Source: Acinetobacter piscicola (lineage in GTDB: Bacteria; Pseudomonadota; Gammaproteobacteria; Pseudomonadales; Moraxellaceae). Taken from it: DNA of 64,000 bases. Made by a program: the position numbers and the translations under genes. Below are positions 16,919-25,862 of the stretch, piece by piece. Location of the stretch: the NCBI RefSeq assembly GCF_015218165.1, contig NZ_CP048659.1, positions 62,001 through 126,000 of the forward strand. The letters are read 5' to 3'. Below the pieces are notes generated by a model that was not told the origin of the DNA, ran no database searches, and was given only the letters and a program-made list of their open reading frames with translations. Each line of letters begins with the position of its first letter. Position 1 is the first letter of the stretch.

Positions 16919-17575
16919 TTAATCTAAAGGATCCATTTTGGGTGTTTCCCAATTTAAAATGCCTCTAAAAATAAAACGGATTTGGGTCACAGATTGTTTT
17001 TTATATATTATTTTTTGCAATTCTAATTCTTGCCCAGAATACTGGCGGCTTAAACTGAGCCATGACATTGCCCAAGTAAAAGCAGAGTTAATCAATAAAC
17101 TGGTCAACACATATAAATCATTTTCATTTTGAAAATGTTCAAAAATTTGTAATTTTTTTAGATCATTACTGAGATCATCATTTAAATAACGAATTTCTCG
17201 ATCAATGGCACGGCGCACCGTTTCTGAACCGCCCCAACGTTCTGCAATCATAAAAATCCATTGCTGTGGATTTTGTTCAACGGCTTTAAAAAATGAATCC
17301 ATGGTGGTCTGGGTTTTGGCTTCAGGCAAGGCGAGACCATGTCCGAGTTGATGCAAGACATTTTTTAAATATAAGGAAACTTGATCGACCAACTCTTTAC
17401 CGAGTTCTTCCATATCTTGGAAATGTCGGTAAAAGGCAGTAGGCACTAAACCCACTTCACGCGCAACTTCTCGCAAACTGATACTTGAAAATGAACGACC
17501 TGATGTGCTGAGTGTGAGTGCAGCATCAAGTAAAGCCTGACGACTTTGCTGTTTACGTTCATCCCGTATTGACAT
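16919..17575 (-). CDS. TetR-family regulator of unsaturated fatty acid synthesis (DesT/FabR-like)
   Basis: The 218 residues begin with a TetR helix-turn-helix: RQALLDAALTLSTSG then SISLREVAREVGLVPTAFYRHF (~27-50), whose VPTAFYRHF ending is shared with FabR and DesT. The C-terminal ligand domain includes FMIAERWGGSETVRRAI. In Pseudomonas, DesT represses the divergent desCB operon in response to acyl-CoA saturation, and the divergent neighbours here are a ferredoxin reductase and an acyl-CoA desaturase, the same arrangement. Two candidate operators lie in the shared promoter region. Confidence 0.88.
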   Translation of the reverse strand: MSIRDERKQQSRQALLDAALTLSTSGRSFSSISLREVAREVGLVPTAFYRHFQDMEELGKELVDQVSLYLKNVLHQLGHGLALPEAKTQTTMDSFFKAVEQNPQQWIFMIAERWGGSETVRRAIDREIRYLNDDLSNDLKKLQIFEHFQNENDLYVLTSLLINSAFTWAMSWLSLSRQYSGQELELQKIIYKKQSVTQIRFIFRGILNWETPKMDPLD

Positions 17576-17643
17576 TGTGTGACCTTAAATTTTGTGATGG
17601 CAAGAGTTTAACAAATAAACCTACAAATTAAACGACGAATGTC

Positions 17644-17661
17644 AGTGCACAGGTGTTGACT
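17644..17661. promoter_or_regulatory. Candidate DesT-like operator 1, overlapping a -35 element
   Basis: AGTGCACAGGTGTTGACT is an imperfect palindrome (AGT...ACT arms, CAC/GTG cores). Its TTGACT end can serve as a -35 box with TATAGT at 17677-17682 (15-base spacing) or TAGTTT at 17679 (17-base spacing), so a bound repressor would block the reductase-desaturase promoter. It resembles the DesT site I recall (AGTGAACnnTTGTTGACT-like); that motif is from memory. Confidence 0.55.
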
Positions 17662-17698
17662 GAATTTAAAAATAAGTATAGTTTACGACTGTTCACTA

Positions 17699-17716
17699 AA
17701 AGAACGCATGTTCACT
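17699..17716. promoter_or_regulatory. Candidate DesT-like operator 2
   Basis: AAAGAACGCATGTTCACT holds the inverted arms GAAC...GTTC, and its right half matches the expected half-site. It lies 37 bp downstream of operator 1, just after the predicted transcription start. A further TGTTCACT copy at 17690-17697 lies next to it. Confidence 0.45.
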
Positions 17717-17748
17717 CAATAAATAGCCAGCATAAAGAGGAACGCAAC

Positions 17749-18786
17749 ATGAGTAAATCTGTAACCATACAAACGATGTCATATCAACCTGAATGGATCC
17801 GTGAGGATTTTGTTGATTTTGTCGCAGCCAAGATCAATCCCTTATGGGCATGGAAAAAAGTCAAAGCATCTGTGGTCAAAATACGCAGTTTAAGCACAGA
17901 TTTTTTCCAAATTGAATTACGTCCTAACCGTAATTTTAAGAATCAACATTTAAAAGCAGGGCAAAGTGTTTTAGTCACTGTGTTGATTGAAGGGGTACGG
18001 CAGCAACGGCATTATTCCATTGTGAAAACATTGGCGAATGGTGACCTTGTTTTGGCGGTGAAGCGTCAGGGTAAAGTGTCTAAAGCTTTGAGCGAGTTAA
18101 CATTTGGGAGCATCATAGAGCTTTCACAACCACAAGGAGAATTTATTCTTGATCAAAACAGCATGCCGCTTTTGTTGGTTGCATCGGGAAGTGGGATCAG
18201 TGCGATTTATGCATTGCTCAATGCCGCTTTAAAACAGTCACAGCGCAAAATTACTGTGTTGTATTTTAGTCGAGATGAAGCTTTTCATGCTGACTTACAG
18301 CAACTTGCCGTGCAGCATTCACAGTTGAATTACTTATATTTCAATACATTAAAAACTCAGCAGCGTTTAACTTTAGCCTTGCTAAATGAACATGTGACAG
18401 ACTTTCAGCAACGTCAAACGTATGCCTGTGGTGCAAATGCAATGATGCAAAGTATTCAGCAAATATATCGTGAGTTGAATATTCAGCATCAGCTTAAACA
18501 AGAATATTTTCAGGTAGTTGCAGATGAGAGCCTGAATCAGCAACCTGTAACTTTTTTACGCTCACAGCAGGAATTTGTTGCCAAAACTAACTTGCTTGAA
18601 AGTGCTGAGCAAGCAGGTTTAAAACCGACACATGGTTGCCGTATGGGCATGTGTAATACCTGTACATGTACCAAAGTCAGTGGTTCAACCAAAAATATGC
18701 TGACAGGTGAAATTGATCATACTGCCAATACACAAATCAAACTATGTATTAGCCAAGCAGTGAGTCCTGTGGTGATCAATCTTTAA
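17749..18786 (+). CDS. Ferredoxin reductase with C-terminal 2Fe-2S domain (DesC-like, desaturase partner)
   Basis: Predicted electron-transfer protein for the adjacent desaturase, 345 residues. The FAD domain carries RHYSIVKTL (~87), the NAD(P) domain LLVASGSGISAIYAL (~142) and the C-terminal plant-type ferredoxin domain has CRMGMCNTCTC plus a distant KLCIS, i.e. C-x4-C-x2-C-x~28-C. ATG 17749 is chosen because AGAGGA precedes it; the frame is open further upstream but that stretch holds the promoter and operators. The desaturase gene follows by 135 bp. Confidence 0.88.
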   Translation: MSKSVTIQTMSYQPEWIREDFVDFVAAKINPLWAWKKVKASVVKIRSLSTDFFQIELRPNRNFKNQHLKAGQSVLVTVLIEGVRQQRHYSIVKTLANGDLVLAVKRQGKVSKALSELTFGSIIELSQPQGEFILDQNSMPLLLVASGSGISAIYALLNAALKQSQRKITVLYFSRDEAFHADLQQLAVQHSQLNYLYFNTLKTQQRLTLALLNEHVTDFQQRQTYACGANAMMQSIQQIYRELNIQHQLKQEYFQVVADESLNQQPVTFLRSQQEFVAKTNLLESAEQAGLKPTHGCRMGMCNTCTCTKVSGSTKNMLTGEIDHTANTQIKLCISQAVSPVVINL

Positions 18787-18921
18787 GTCAGAGTTAATTT
18801 TAAAAGCTATTTTCCAAATTTTTATTTAAACACGATCTTTGTCTCATCCATTAAGACAGGGGACGTTGTGGCCAAAATTCAGCACAGGCTTCTAAAAAAT
18901 GAAGCGCTGAGGAGTAAAACA

Positions 18922-20061
18922 ATGAATATATCAGTGAATTTTTTAAACAGTAAATCAAAGCATTTAAATGCTGAACACACAGCAGCATTTGGTCGCCGTG
19001 TCGATGAAATCCGTCGCGAGGTGATGGACAGCTTAGGAGAGTCGGATACCCAATATATTTATAAAATCCGTAATTTTGTCCGTTATAGCGAGATTGCATC
19101 ACGTGGCATGTTGATGTTTGGCGGCTGGATTCCACCTGTATGGGTGGTGGGTACAGGTTTACTCGGCATTTCCAAAATCGTGGAAAATATGGAACTGGGT
19201 CATAATGTGATGCATGGACAATTCGACTGGCTTAATGATCCAAGTTTGAATGGTGCCAATTATGATTGGGACACTATTGCTTCAGGTGATGACTGGAAAT
19301 ATACGCATAATTATGTGCATCACACTTATACCAATATTGTCGGTAAAGACCATGATGTGGGCTATGGTTTGCTACGTGTGAGTGAGTCGCAAAAATGGGA
19401 GCCTCGTTTCTTATTGAATATTCCTTTAGCAATTCAGCTTATGGTGTTTTTTGAGTGGTATGTGGGTGTGCAAAATCTACATTTAGAAGATGCATTGGTC
19501 TATAAAACTAAAACTTGGAAACAAGTGTGGGCAGATGCGACCAAGTTCCGTAAAAAAGCCCGCCGTCAAATTTTAAAAGATTATGTATTTTTTCCTGTGA
19601 TTGCAGGTCCAAATGCTTTGCCTGTTTTAGCGGGTAATGCGATTGCCAATGTGATCCGTAGTTTATGGTCTTCGGCTGTGATTTTTAATGGTCATTTCAC
19701 TGAAGATGCTGAAACTTTTGAGCCCGATAATACTGAAAATGAAACCCGTGCTGAGTGGTATTTACGTCAGATTCGTGGTTCGAGTAATTTTACGGGGACA
19801 GATTGGTTGCATATTCTGAGTGGTAATTTGAGCCATCAGATTGAGCATCATTTATTCCCTGATATGCCTGCTAACCGTTATGCGGAAGTTGCCCCAAAGA
19901 TTAAAGCCTTATGTGCTGAATATGGCATTAACTACAATGAAGCCAATTTCTTTCAGCAGTTTTGGAGTGTCTGGGTTCGTTTAGCGAAGTGTTCTTTGCC
20001 AAATAATATGACGGCTAAAATTACGCAGTCTTTTGCAAAAGTGAAGGGGATTTTTGCTTAG
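18922..20061 (+). CDS. Acyl-CoA/fatty acid desaturase (DesB-like)
   Basis: Integral-membrane di-iron desaturase of 379 residues. The three histidine boxes are HNVMHG (~93), HNYVHHTY (~130) and HQIEHHLFP (~310). Hydrophobic stretches occur near residues 60-85 and 200-245. GAGGAG lies 6-7 bases before the chosen ATG. Known relatives introduce a delta-9 double bond into acyl-CoA and are controlled by DesT; the operon context supports that, but the position of the double bond is inferred. Confidence 0.9.
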   Translation: MNISVNFLNSKSKHLNAEHTAAFGRRVDEIRREVMDSLGESDTQYIYKIRNFVRYSEIASRGMLMFGGWIPPVWVVGTGLLGISKIVENMELGHNVMHGQFDWLNDPSLNGANYDWDTIASGDDWKYTHNYVHHTYTNIVGKDHDVGYGLLRVSESQKWEPRFLLNIPLAIQLMVFFEWYVGVQNLHLEDALVYKTKTWKQVWADATKFRKKARRQILKDYVFFPVIAGPNALPVLAGNAIANVIRSLWSSAVIFNGHFTEDAETFEPDNTENETRAEWYLRQIRGSSNFTGTDWLHILSGNLSHQIEHHLFPDMPANRYAEVAPKIKALCAEYGINYNEANFFQQFWSVWVRLAKCSLPNNMTAKITQSFAKVKGIFA

Positions 20062-20098
20062 TTTTGCTAATAAAAATTGTGAAACGCTATTAATCATG

Positions 20099-20130
20099 AA
20101 AAAGCCTAGTTTGAATAATCTAGGCTTTTT
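20099..20130 (+). terminator. Rho-independent terminator after the desaturase gene
   Basis: AAAAAGCCTAG and CTAGGCTTTTT form an 11-bp stem with a T-rich end, 38 bp after the stop. The remaining stretch to 20334 is AT-rich and I see no gene in it. Confidence 0.9.
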
Positions 20131-20334
20131 AATTGTATTTAAGTTATTGAAATAAAATATTAATGTAAGTGTGTGTTACTCACCATTTAAAGTGTCTATA
20201 TTCTCACCAATAAAAATGTCTAGTTTATGATGGTTTTCCAATCATAGATCCAAAACCAAAAAATTTAGACAAATTGCATTTTTATAAACCAAACCTAAAA
20301 ACTCAACTTGTAACAAAACCATCACCTTATCATC

Positions 20335-20343
20335 TGTTATACT
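20335..20343 (+). promoter_or_regulatory. Extended -10 promoter for rph
   Basis: TGTTATACT is an extended -10 element (TG-n-TATACT). It lies 36 bp before the rph ATG. No good -35 box is seen at 16-18 bases, as is common with extended -10 promoters. Confidence 0.5.
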
Positions 20344-20379
20344 ATCTCGCATTATTTTCGAGCAAACTAAGGATTTACT

Positions 20380-21096
20380 ATGCGTCTTGACCAACGTGCA
20401 TTAGACCAATTACGTGACGTTAAAATTACCCGTAATTACACACGTTATGCGGAAGGTTCTGTATTGGTTGAATTTGGTCATACCAAAGTGCTTTGTACTG
20501 CAAGTATTGACAACTCAGTACCACGTTTCCTCAAAGGTCAAGGTCAAGGTTGGGTCACTGCAGAATACGGCATGTTGCCACGCTCGACACATACCCGTAG
20601 TGACCGTGAAGCAGCGCGTGGTAAACAATCAGGTCGTACTCAGGAAATCCAACGTTTGATTGGTCGTAGCCTACGTGCAATGGTCGATTTGAAAAAACTC
20701 GGTGAAAACACAATCACAATCGACTGCGATGTAATCCAAGCAGATGGCGGTACACGTACAGCATCGATTACAGGTGCTGCGGTTGCATTGATCGATGCAA
20801 TGAATGTATTGCTTGAAAAGAAAAAAATTAAACAAGACCCATTAAAAGGTTTAGTTGCTGCAATTTCAGTGGGAATCTATAAAGATGAAGTATTACTTGA
20901 TCTTTGCTATGAAGAAGATTCAAACTGCCAAACTGACTTAAATGTAGTGATGACACAATCTGGCGAATTCATTGAGATTCAAGGTACTGCAGAAGAAAAA
21001 CCATTTACCCGTGCGCAATCAAATGCCATGCTCGAAATGGCTGAAAAAGGCATTGCAGAACTTGTGAAAAAACAACAAGAAGCATTAGGTTGGTAA
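20380..21096 (+). CDS. rph: Ribonuclease PH
   Basis: Phosphorolytic 3'-5' exoribonuclease that trims tRNA 3' ends. The 238 residues are the usual length. Start [16 protein letters not shown]; conserved segments [17 protein letters not shown] (~26), [17 protein letters not shown] (~60), [16 protein letters not shown] (~87) and [19 protein letters not shown] (~117). An AAGGA ribosome site precedes the ATG. Monocistronic with a strong terminator. Confidence 0.97.
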   Translation: MRLDQRALDQLRDVKITRNYTRYAEGSVLVEFGHTKVLCTASIDNSVPRFLKGQGQGWVTAEYGMLPRSTHTRSDREAARGKQSGRTQEIQRLIGRSLRAMVDLKKLGENTITIDCDVIQADGGTRTASITGAAVALIDAMNVLLEKKKIKQDPLKGLVAAISVGIYKDEVLLDLCYEEDSNCQTDLNVVMTQSGEFIEIQGTAEEKPFTRAQSNAMLEMAEKGIAELVKKQQEALGW

Positions 21097-21115
21097 TTTA
21101 ATTCGCTTGAAAATG

Positions 21116-21140
21116 AACGCATCTTCGGATGCGTTTTTTT
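21116..21140 (+). terminator. Rho-independent terminator after rph
   Basis: AACGCATC, TTCG tetraloop and GATGCGTT followed by a T run; 20 bp after the rph stop. Confidence 0.95.
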
Positions 21141-21167
21141 ATTTCCCCTATATTGACTGCTTTACAT

Positions 21168-21956
21168 GGTGGTGTTTCAAAAAGTATGCTGCCATTAAAC
21201 GAATCCATTGTTAATATAAAAGAACACTAAATCAAAGGCTTTGAAATGATTGTCCAGATTTTTTGAGAAGTTACAACTCCTCCTAAACCCTCGTCTAATC
21301 CGATGGCGTAAGCGACAATTATTGCCCTCAATACCTACAGTGAAAAACTTACCTATCAACTGTTTACATTTTTTAAAGGTCGTAACAAAGCTATCCCAAT
21401 CGTCACTTGATATACGGGTATAGCTCACACCTAGCTGCTTTAATTTTAATTTAAGTCGTTTTGCTGTGGTTAAATCTCGTTTACCCCATACATAAGCAAC
21501 GATTTCACCTGTTTCTCGGTGATAGGCGTAAATCAACCATTCTTTATTTTGCTTATTACCGACAAAAGTCCAAAACTCATCTACTTCAATGGTTTCATAA
21601 TGAGTTTGCCGTGCTTGAAGTTGATAGTTTGATTGGCTGAGCGTACGTAAAACCTTACCAATACTCACTCGCTCAACTTTGGCAATGTCTCTAACACCAC
21701 TGCCTCGTACCATCAGATGTAGTATTTTACTTTTGATACCAAAGTGACAACCTTGGTAACTCAGTGCATGATCACCGATAAATTGACGTTTGCATATTTT
21801 GCATTGGTAATTTTGCTTACCATATAGTTTTATGCCATTTTTCTTTATACTGTCACTCAGGCAGGTAGGACATTTGATTTGTAGAGTTATTTGCATTTCC
21901 CTATAGTATCAAATTCTTACCTGTCTTTCTTTCAGCATACTTTTTGAAACACTACC
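21168..21956 (-). mobile_element. IS1-family insertion sequence, copy A (789 bp)
   Basis: Terminal inverted repeats GGTGGTGTTTCAAAAAGTATG and, at the other end, the complement of GGTAGTGTTTCAAAAAGTATG, flanked by an 8-bp target duplication CTTTACAT (21160-21167 and 21957-21964). It carries one transposase ORF. A second copy of exactly the same length lies at 61212-62000. The intact duplication and near identity point to recent insertion. Confidence 0.95.
21195..21896 (-). CDS. IS1-family transposase (single ORF)
   Basis: The 233 residues have an N-terminal zinc-finger region CPTCLSD...CKICKRQF (~9-40), a helix-turn-helix VRGSGVRDIAKVERVSIGKVLR (~68-90) and the DDE catalytic part with ETIEVDEFWTF, ISSDDWDSF and EGNNCRLRHRIRRGFRRSCNF. 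In classical IS1 this product needs an InsA-InsB' frameshift; here it is one continuous frame. It differs from copy B at residue 5 (Gln versus Glu). Confidence 0.93.
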   Translation of the reverse strand: MQITLQIKCPTCLSDSIKKNGIKLYGKQNYQCKICKRQFIGDHALSYQGCHFGIKSKILHLMVRGSGVRDIAKVERVSIGKVLRTLSQSNYQLQARQTHYETIEVDEFWTFVGNKQNKEWLIYAYHRETGEIVAYVWGKRDLTTAKRLKLKLKQLGVSYTRISSDDWDSFVTTFKKCKQLIGKFFTVGIEGNNCRLRHRIRRGFRRSCNFSKNLDNHFKAFDLVFFYINNGFV

Positions 21957-21990
21957 CTTTACATTTCTCCATTTGACATCCTCCCCCGAC

Positions 21991-23049
21991 CTAAAGGACG
22001 GAGATTCCTCCTGCGAGACGCTCATGTCCGAGCGCAAGAATATTCAGTGCGGCATTTATATCCCGATCCCATGAGCTACCACACTCACAACACTGCCATT
22101 CTCTTATTCCTAAGCCTGCTCTACCTTTCGGACTACTGAAGCGTGAGCCACAGCACGAACACGTTTGGGTGGTATACGCTTCATTGACTTCTTCATACCA
22201 TACACCTGCGTTCTCGCATTTATACTTGAGCATGGTTCTTAGTGTTGTCCAACTTGCATCTAGTACTGATTTAGCCAATCTAGTTTGTGCTAATGCTTTG
22301 GCATTCACATTGCCAACAAAGATTGCTGCATGTTCATTCACCAATTTATGGCTGAATTGATGCAGTATGTTTTGACGAATATTTTTGATCTTGGCGTGAA
22401 TCGCTTTAACACGTTTCTTATTTTTTGCACGTTGTGCAATGCCAAGTTTTTGTTCATATTGCCGATAGATTTTAGGCGCTTTCAATTTTACGCCATCTGA
22501 ACAAGTCACTAAATCTTTTAAACCTAAATCTATGCCAATTGAGGTTTTAGCGGTGGTTTTCTCAGTTTTAATTGAATCAACCACAAGGCAAACATACCAA
22601 TGCCCACGACTATCCTCGACAAACGAACCTGTTTTAACATTGTATTTGCTGAGTTCGTAACTATCCCATAGTTTGAATTGATGCTTACCATATTGAACAT
22701 AGCCATCAGCATATTTGATTGCTACTTTCTTGAATGGTATCCATCCTAAAGAGCGTCTAGCTGATTTCTTATTGCTAACACGCCATTTTAATTTTGCTTT
22801 CTTGAATTGCTTGCGTCTTGTCACTAATTCTTCTGCAACTGCCTGTATGGTTTGGCTGTGCAAGTTACATTCCTTGGATGCACCTTTTGTATATTTTGCA
22901 ATATCGTATGCTGAAAAGAATTGTTGTTTTCTTTGCAAGTGTTTAAAACACAAATCATTGACATAATTCCAAACAAAGTTTACCTCTAACGCTAGGTGGT
23001 CTAGCATCTTGCAATGCTTATCTTTTATGCGTAATTTAAGTGTCTTCAT
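21991..23049 (-). CDS. tnpB: TnpB RNA-guided nuclease-like protein, copy 2
   Basis: Full-length 352-residue frame, near-identical to copy 1. Differences include Ala181 to Val after RuvC-I (LKDLVTCSDG). Asp174, the CxxC zinc pairs and Asp330 are kept, and the RuvC-II position again reads VGNVN. It remains open although its partner tnpA is destroyed. Confidence 0.92.
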   Translation of the reverse strand: MKTLKLRIKDKHCKMLDHLALEVNFVWNYVNDLCFKHLQRKQQFFSAYDIAKYTKGASKECNLHSQTIQAVAEELVTRRKQFKKAKLKWRVSNKKSARRSLGWIPFKKVAIKYADGYVQYGKHQFKLWDSYELSKYNVKTGSFVEDSRGHWYVCLVVDSIKTEKTTAKTSIGIDLGLKDLVTCSDGVKLKAPKIYRQYEQKLGIAQRAKNKKRVKAIHAKIKNIRQNILHQFSHKLVNEHAAIFVGNVNAKALAQTRLAKSVLDASWTTLRTMLKYKCENAGVWYEEVNEAYTTQTCSCCGSRFSSPKGRAGLGIREWQCCECGSSWDRDINAALNILALGHERLAGGISVL

Positions 23050-23495
23050 ACTTAAAATATATTTGGCGTATGAGTACTAGTCAAGAAATTAGAACAGGTC
23101 GCCATTGTATTTTTAATATGCAAGTACATTTAGTCTTTGTGGCTAAATATCGTAGAGATTTTTTTACTAAAGCGATGCTCGGAACGATGCGTGAAGTATT
23201 TGAACGTGTCTGCTTAGACTTTGAAGCTGAGTTGGTGGAATTTGATGGTGAACATGATTATGTTCATTTACTTGTCAATTATCCGCCAAAAATAGCAATT
23301 TATAGCTTAGTGAATAGTTTAAAGGGTGCTTCCAGTCGAATTTTACGAACCACCCCCCGAAATTAAAAACAAGCTATGGGGAAGCTCTGTGGTCACCTAG
23401 TTACTTCGCTGCATCATGTGGCGGTGCACCAATTGGGATTATTAAACAATACATTCAGCATGAGTGTCACTGACACTTAAAAGACACCGCATTAG
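23040..23495 (+). pseudogene. tnpA: Decayed IS200/IS605 transposase tnpA, copy 2
   Basis: The frame stops after 108 residues at 23366 because of a 2-base loss near 23352 (CCACCCCCCGAAATT in place of CCAAACACCCCGAAATT). A second 2-base loss follows near 23380, and the 3' end after 23430 is rearranged, ending near CATTAG at 23490-23495. Residue 28 is Gln instead of His, and the HUH position reads Y-V-H. This copy cannot make an active transposase. Confidence 0.9.
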
Positions 23496-23673
23496 CAATC
23501 TTAGCTAATCCCCACAAGGAGAACTAGCGGATTGCAGCCTTAATCCCCGCCCTGAAGGGCGAGGTTTTACGGCTATTCAGATAAAAATAGGGCTTGTGTA
23601 ACGTCATCTTTAAAAAAATCAGCATGCTTTATTTTTACAATGCTTGCCTTTAGAAACGATGACGAGAGGGAAT

Positions 23674-23817
23674 ATGAATTTATTGATTATCGGATTGATG
23701 GTGACGACCTTTCTTTTAATGACCACAGCACCACGTTCAACACAAGAAGTTGAACAGATTTCAGTACAAAAATATCAAAAAACTTCTCAATCTATAGAAC
23801 AGGATTCAGAAGTTTAA
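23674..23817 (+). CDS. Small single-pass membrane protein, 47 aa
   Basis: Short ORF translated MNLLIIGLMVTTFLLMTT... then APRSTQEVEQISVQKYQKTS and ...EQDSEV. A hydrophobic helix (residues 3-18) is followed by a polar, acidic tail. GAGAGGG lies just before the ATG. It fills the gap between IS605 copy 2 and the convergent LtaS-like gene. No family recognised. Confidence 0.5.
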   Translation: MNLLIIGLMVTTFLLMTTAPRSTQEVEQISVQKYQKTSQSIEQDSEV

Positions 23818-23830
23818 TGTCAACATAATG

Positions 23831-25708
23831 TTATAAAGCCGCTTGATTTGCTGCCAAACTCGGATGCATCAACTGATAACTAAAGTTTTTCCCATCTAAA
23901 ACATCAAGATTCAAAGCTTTGTAATCATTCAATAATTGTGCTGCATTGCCTTCACAATTTTGATTGCTGTGATTCCCTGTTTTATGAATCGCGGTATAGC
24001 AATGATTCACTTTTTGAATAAATTGATAATACGGCGACAGTGGGACATGAGCAGCCTCTAACACACGGGGTGCGAGAAAGTGCGCAGGAATAAAAGGTTC
24101 AGCCCATTGTTTTTTGTCTATTGGGAAATTACTCCAAATTGCCAAAGGTGTTTCATAAAAACGAACATCGTTTTTTTCAGTTTTGGCTTGTTCAGACCCC
24201 CAAAAACCATATTCATCATAGACGTTTTGTAAATTAGGTAAATGATCGCCAAAGAAAATGACAATGGTTGGACGTTGTAACTGTTTGACCGAATCAAGTA
24301 AAGCTTTTAAATGCTGATCGGCACGTTGCATACCTGATAAATAGGTATTTAGCGCACGTTTTGATCGATCACTAATGCCTTTTTTGGTGATTTTAAAATT
24401 ATCCGCGCCAAAACGGTCATCATTATACATTGGATGATTTTCGACACTGATGGCATAGATAAATTGTGGCTGATCCTGTTGTCTGAGCTGTTGTTGAATG
24501 CTGTTATAAATCAAATCATCATTTGCCCAACCTGCTTTGTTGATATATTGACTGCGTTGAGCAGCGCTGACCATATTTTCAATCGAGGTAAATTGGTTAA
24601 ACCCCAGATTTTGATAGACACTGCTACGATTATAAAAATATTTACCATTGTTGTGCATGGCAGTCGTGTTATAGCCCAAACTATTTAAATACATAGGTAA
24701 TGAATAGGTCGGGCGTTTTAATTTTGCCACATAAGCCAATTGGTTCTGGTTTAAATAGGTATTTAAACTGGTCAATACTTCGAATTCAACGTTGGCAGTG
24801 CCACCACCAAAGCTCGGTGATAACAATTGACTCACCTGATTTTTTGCAATGGTTGGGGTAATATTTTTAGGAATACTGGAATCAAGCTTGGTTGCATCCC
24901 AATGTGACTCGCTCATGACAAAAATAATATTGGGTAATACTTTGTCTGTCGCTGAACTCGGCTGATTGTCTACATCTAGCGTTGTAGCGGGAGCAGTGAG
25001 TAAACTCTGAATTTTCGTTTCAGGAATATTTGCAGTATTCGAAATTTTGGCTTTAATGCCATCGACTGTTTTAGAAAAGAAAAATGCGCTAAAACCGAGT
25101 TGGCGAATATTCATATGATCGCCAACCCAATCACTGTGAGTATTTGGTAAATAAATATTGTATTTACATAAGCTTGGCTTATTGTCACCTGAACAGGTTT
25201 GACTAAAATTATTTTGAAAATTAGCAGTAACGAAGAAGCCTAAAATTGATAGGGATAATACTGCATTCGTCCAAAGTAAGATATTTTTTTCGGCGCGTTC
25301 TTTTTTATATAACCATACTATCAGTGCAATACAGACAAGCAGTCCTGCAAAAAATACAAATTTGAGTAACATTGGTGCTGCAATGAGCGTTTCTTTGAGC
25401 AATAAAAAATCGCTTGGAATCAAACTTGCAGATAGATATTGCTCTTTTTTAATATTGATAAAGGTTAAGACAAAGATCAACACTTGGCTGACCAGAATCG
25501 TGGCAAAAGTACGTCTGAATATCAAATAAATCAAACTAATCAGGGCATAATTTAACAGTACAGAAAAGCCATATTTAAATAGACGTAATTTTCGATAAGC
25601 TTCAGGTAAATTCAAGAAATGTTGAATATTTTCTTGATACAGAAAAAAAGCCAATACTGATACAAAAGCCACAAGTAGAAAAAGTACTTGTTGTCTTAAA
25701 GTCTTCAT
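23831..25708 (-). CDS. LtaS/OpgB-like sulfatase-family membrane phosphotransferase
   Basis: The 625 residues begin with about five hydrophobic helices (~6-24, 47-65, 69-88, 107-129, 142-160), followed by a large periplasmic sulfatase-fold domain. Motifs: NIIFVMSESHWD (metal Glu), FGGGTANVEFEVLTSLN (candidate Thr nucleophile), VENHPMYND and FFGDHLP (metal Asp/His). Relatives transfer phosphoglycerol or phosphoethanolamine from phospholipids to envelope glycans. The acceptor in Acinetobacter is not known to me. A hairpin-like CCCCTTGG...CCAAGG occurs at 25815-25836 in the upstream gap. Confidence 0.82.
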   Translation of the reverse strand: MKTLRQQVLFLLVAFVSVLAFFLYQENIQHFLNLPEAYRKLRLFKYGFSVLLNYALISLIYLIFRRTFATILVSQVLIFVLTFINIKKEQYLSASLIPSDFLLLKETLIAAPMLLKFVFFAGLLVCIALIVWLYKKERAEKNILLWTNAVLSLSILGFFVTANFQNNFSQTCSGDNKPSLCKYNIYLPNTHSDWVGDHMNIRQLGFSAFFFSKTVDGIKAKISNTANIPETKIQSLLTAPATTLDVDNQPSSATDKVLPNIIFVMSESHWDATKLDSSIPKNITPTIAKNQVSQLLSPSFGGGTANVEFEVLTSLNTYLNQNQLAYVAKLKRPTYSLPMYLNSLGYNTTAMHNNGKYFYNRSSVYQNLGFNQFTSIENMVSAAQRSQYINKAGWANDDLIYNSIQQQLRQQDQPQFIYAISVENHPMYNDDRFGADNFKITKKGISDRSKRALNTYLSGMQRADQHLKALLDSVKQLQRPTIVIFFGDHLPNLQNVYDEYGFWGSEQAKTEKNDVRFYETPLAIWSNFPIDKKQWAEPFIPAHFLAPRVLEAAHVPLSPYYQFIQKVNHCYTAIHKTGNHSNQNCEGNAAQLLNDYKALNLDVLDGKNFSYQLMHPSLAANQAAL

Positions 25709-25862
25709 TTGCAGAGAGAAGTTTGATTTTAGGAGGATGGCAATTATAAGCCGCTCAAGAGGGTTTTCAAAGTTTTAATTAGATTAAATTGTAATCAAAA
25801 TGCAATCATTATTTCCCCTTGGTGAGATAAGCCCAAGGAGAAATACATGATATTCAAATCAG

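Larger units (their letters stand above)
21973..23580 (-). mobile_element. IS200/IS605-type insertion sequence, copy 2 (1608 bp)
   Basis: Same family as copy 1 but inverted: the TCAA end (as TTGA) is at 21973-21976 and the left end abuts ATAAA (complement of TTTAT) at 23581-23585. It is 12 bp longer than copies 1, 3 and 4 because the tnpA 3' end has diverged. IS1 copy A lies 16 bp beyond its right end. This is the most decayed copy. Confidence 0.92.

Noticed and set aside
17653-17748. N-terminal extension of the ferredoxin reductase
   Set aside because: The extra 32 codons cover the promoter and operator sites and lack a ribosome site; the ATG at 17749 has AGAGGA upstream.
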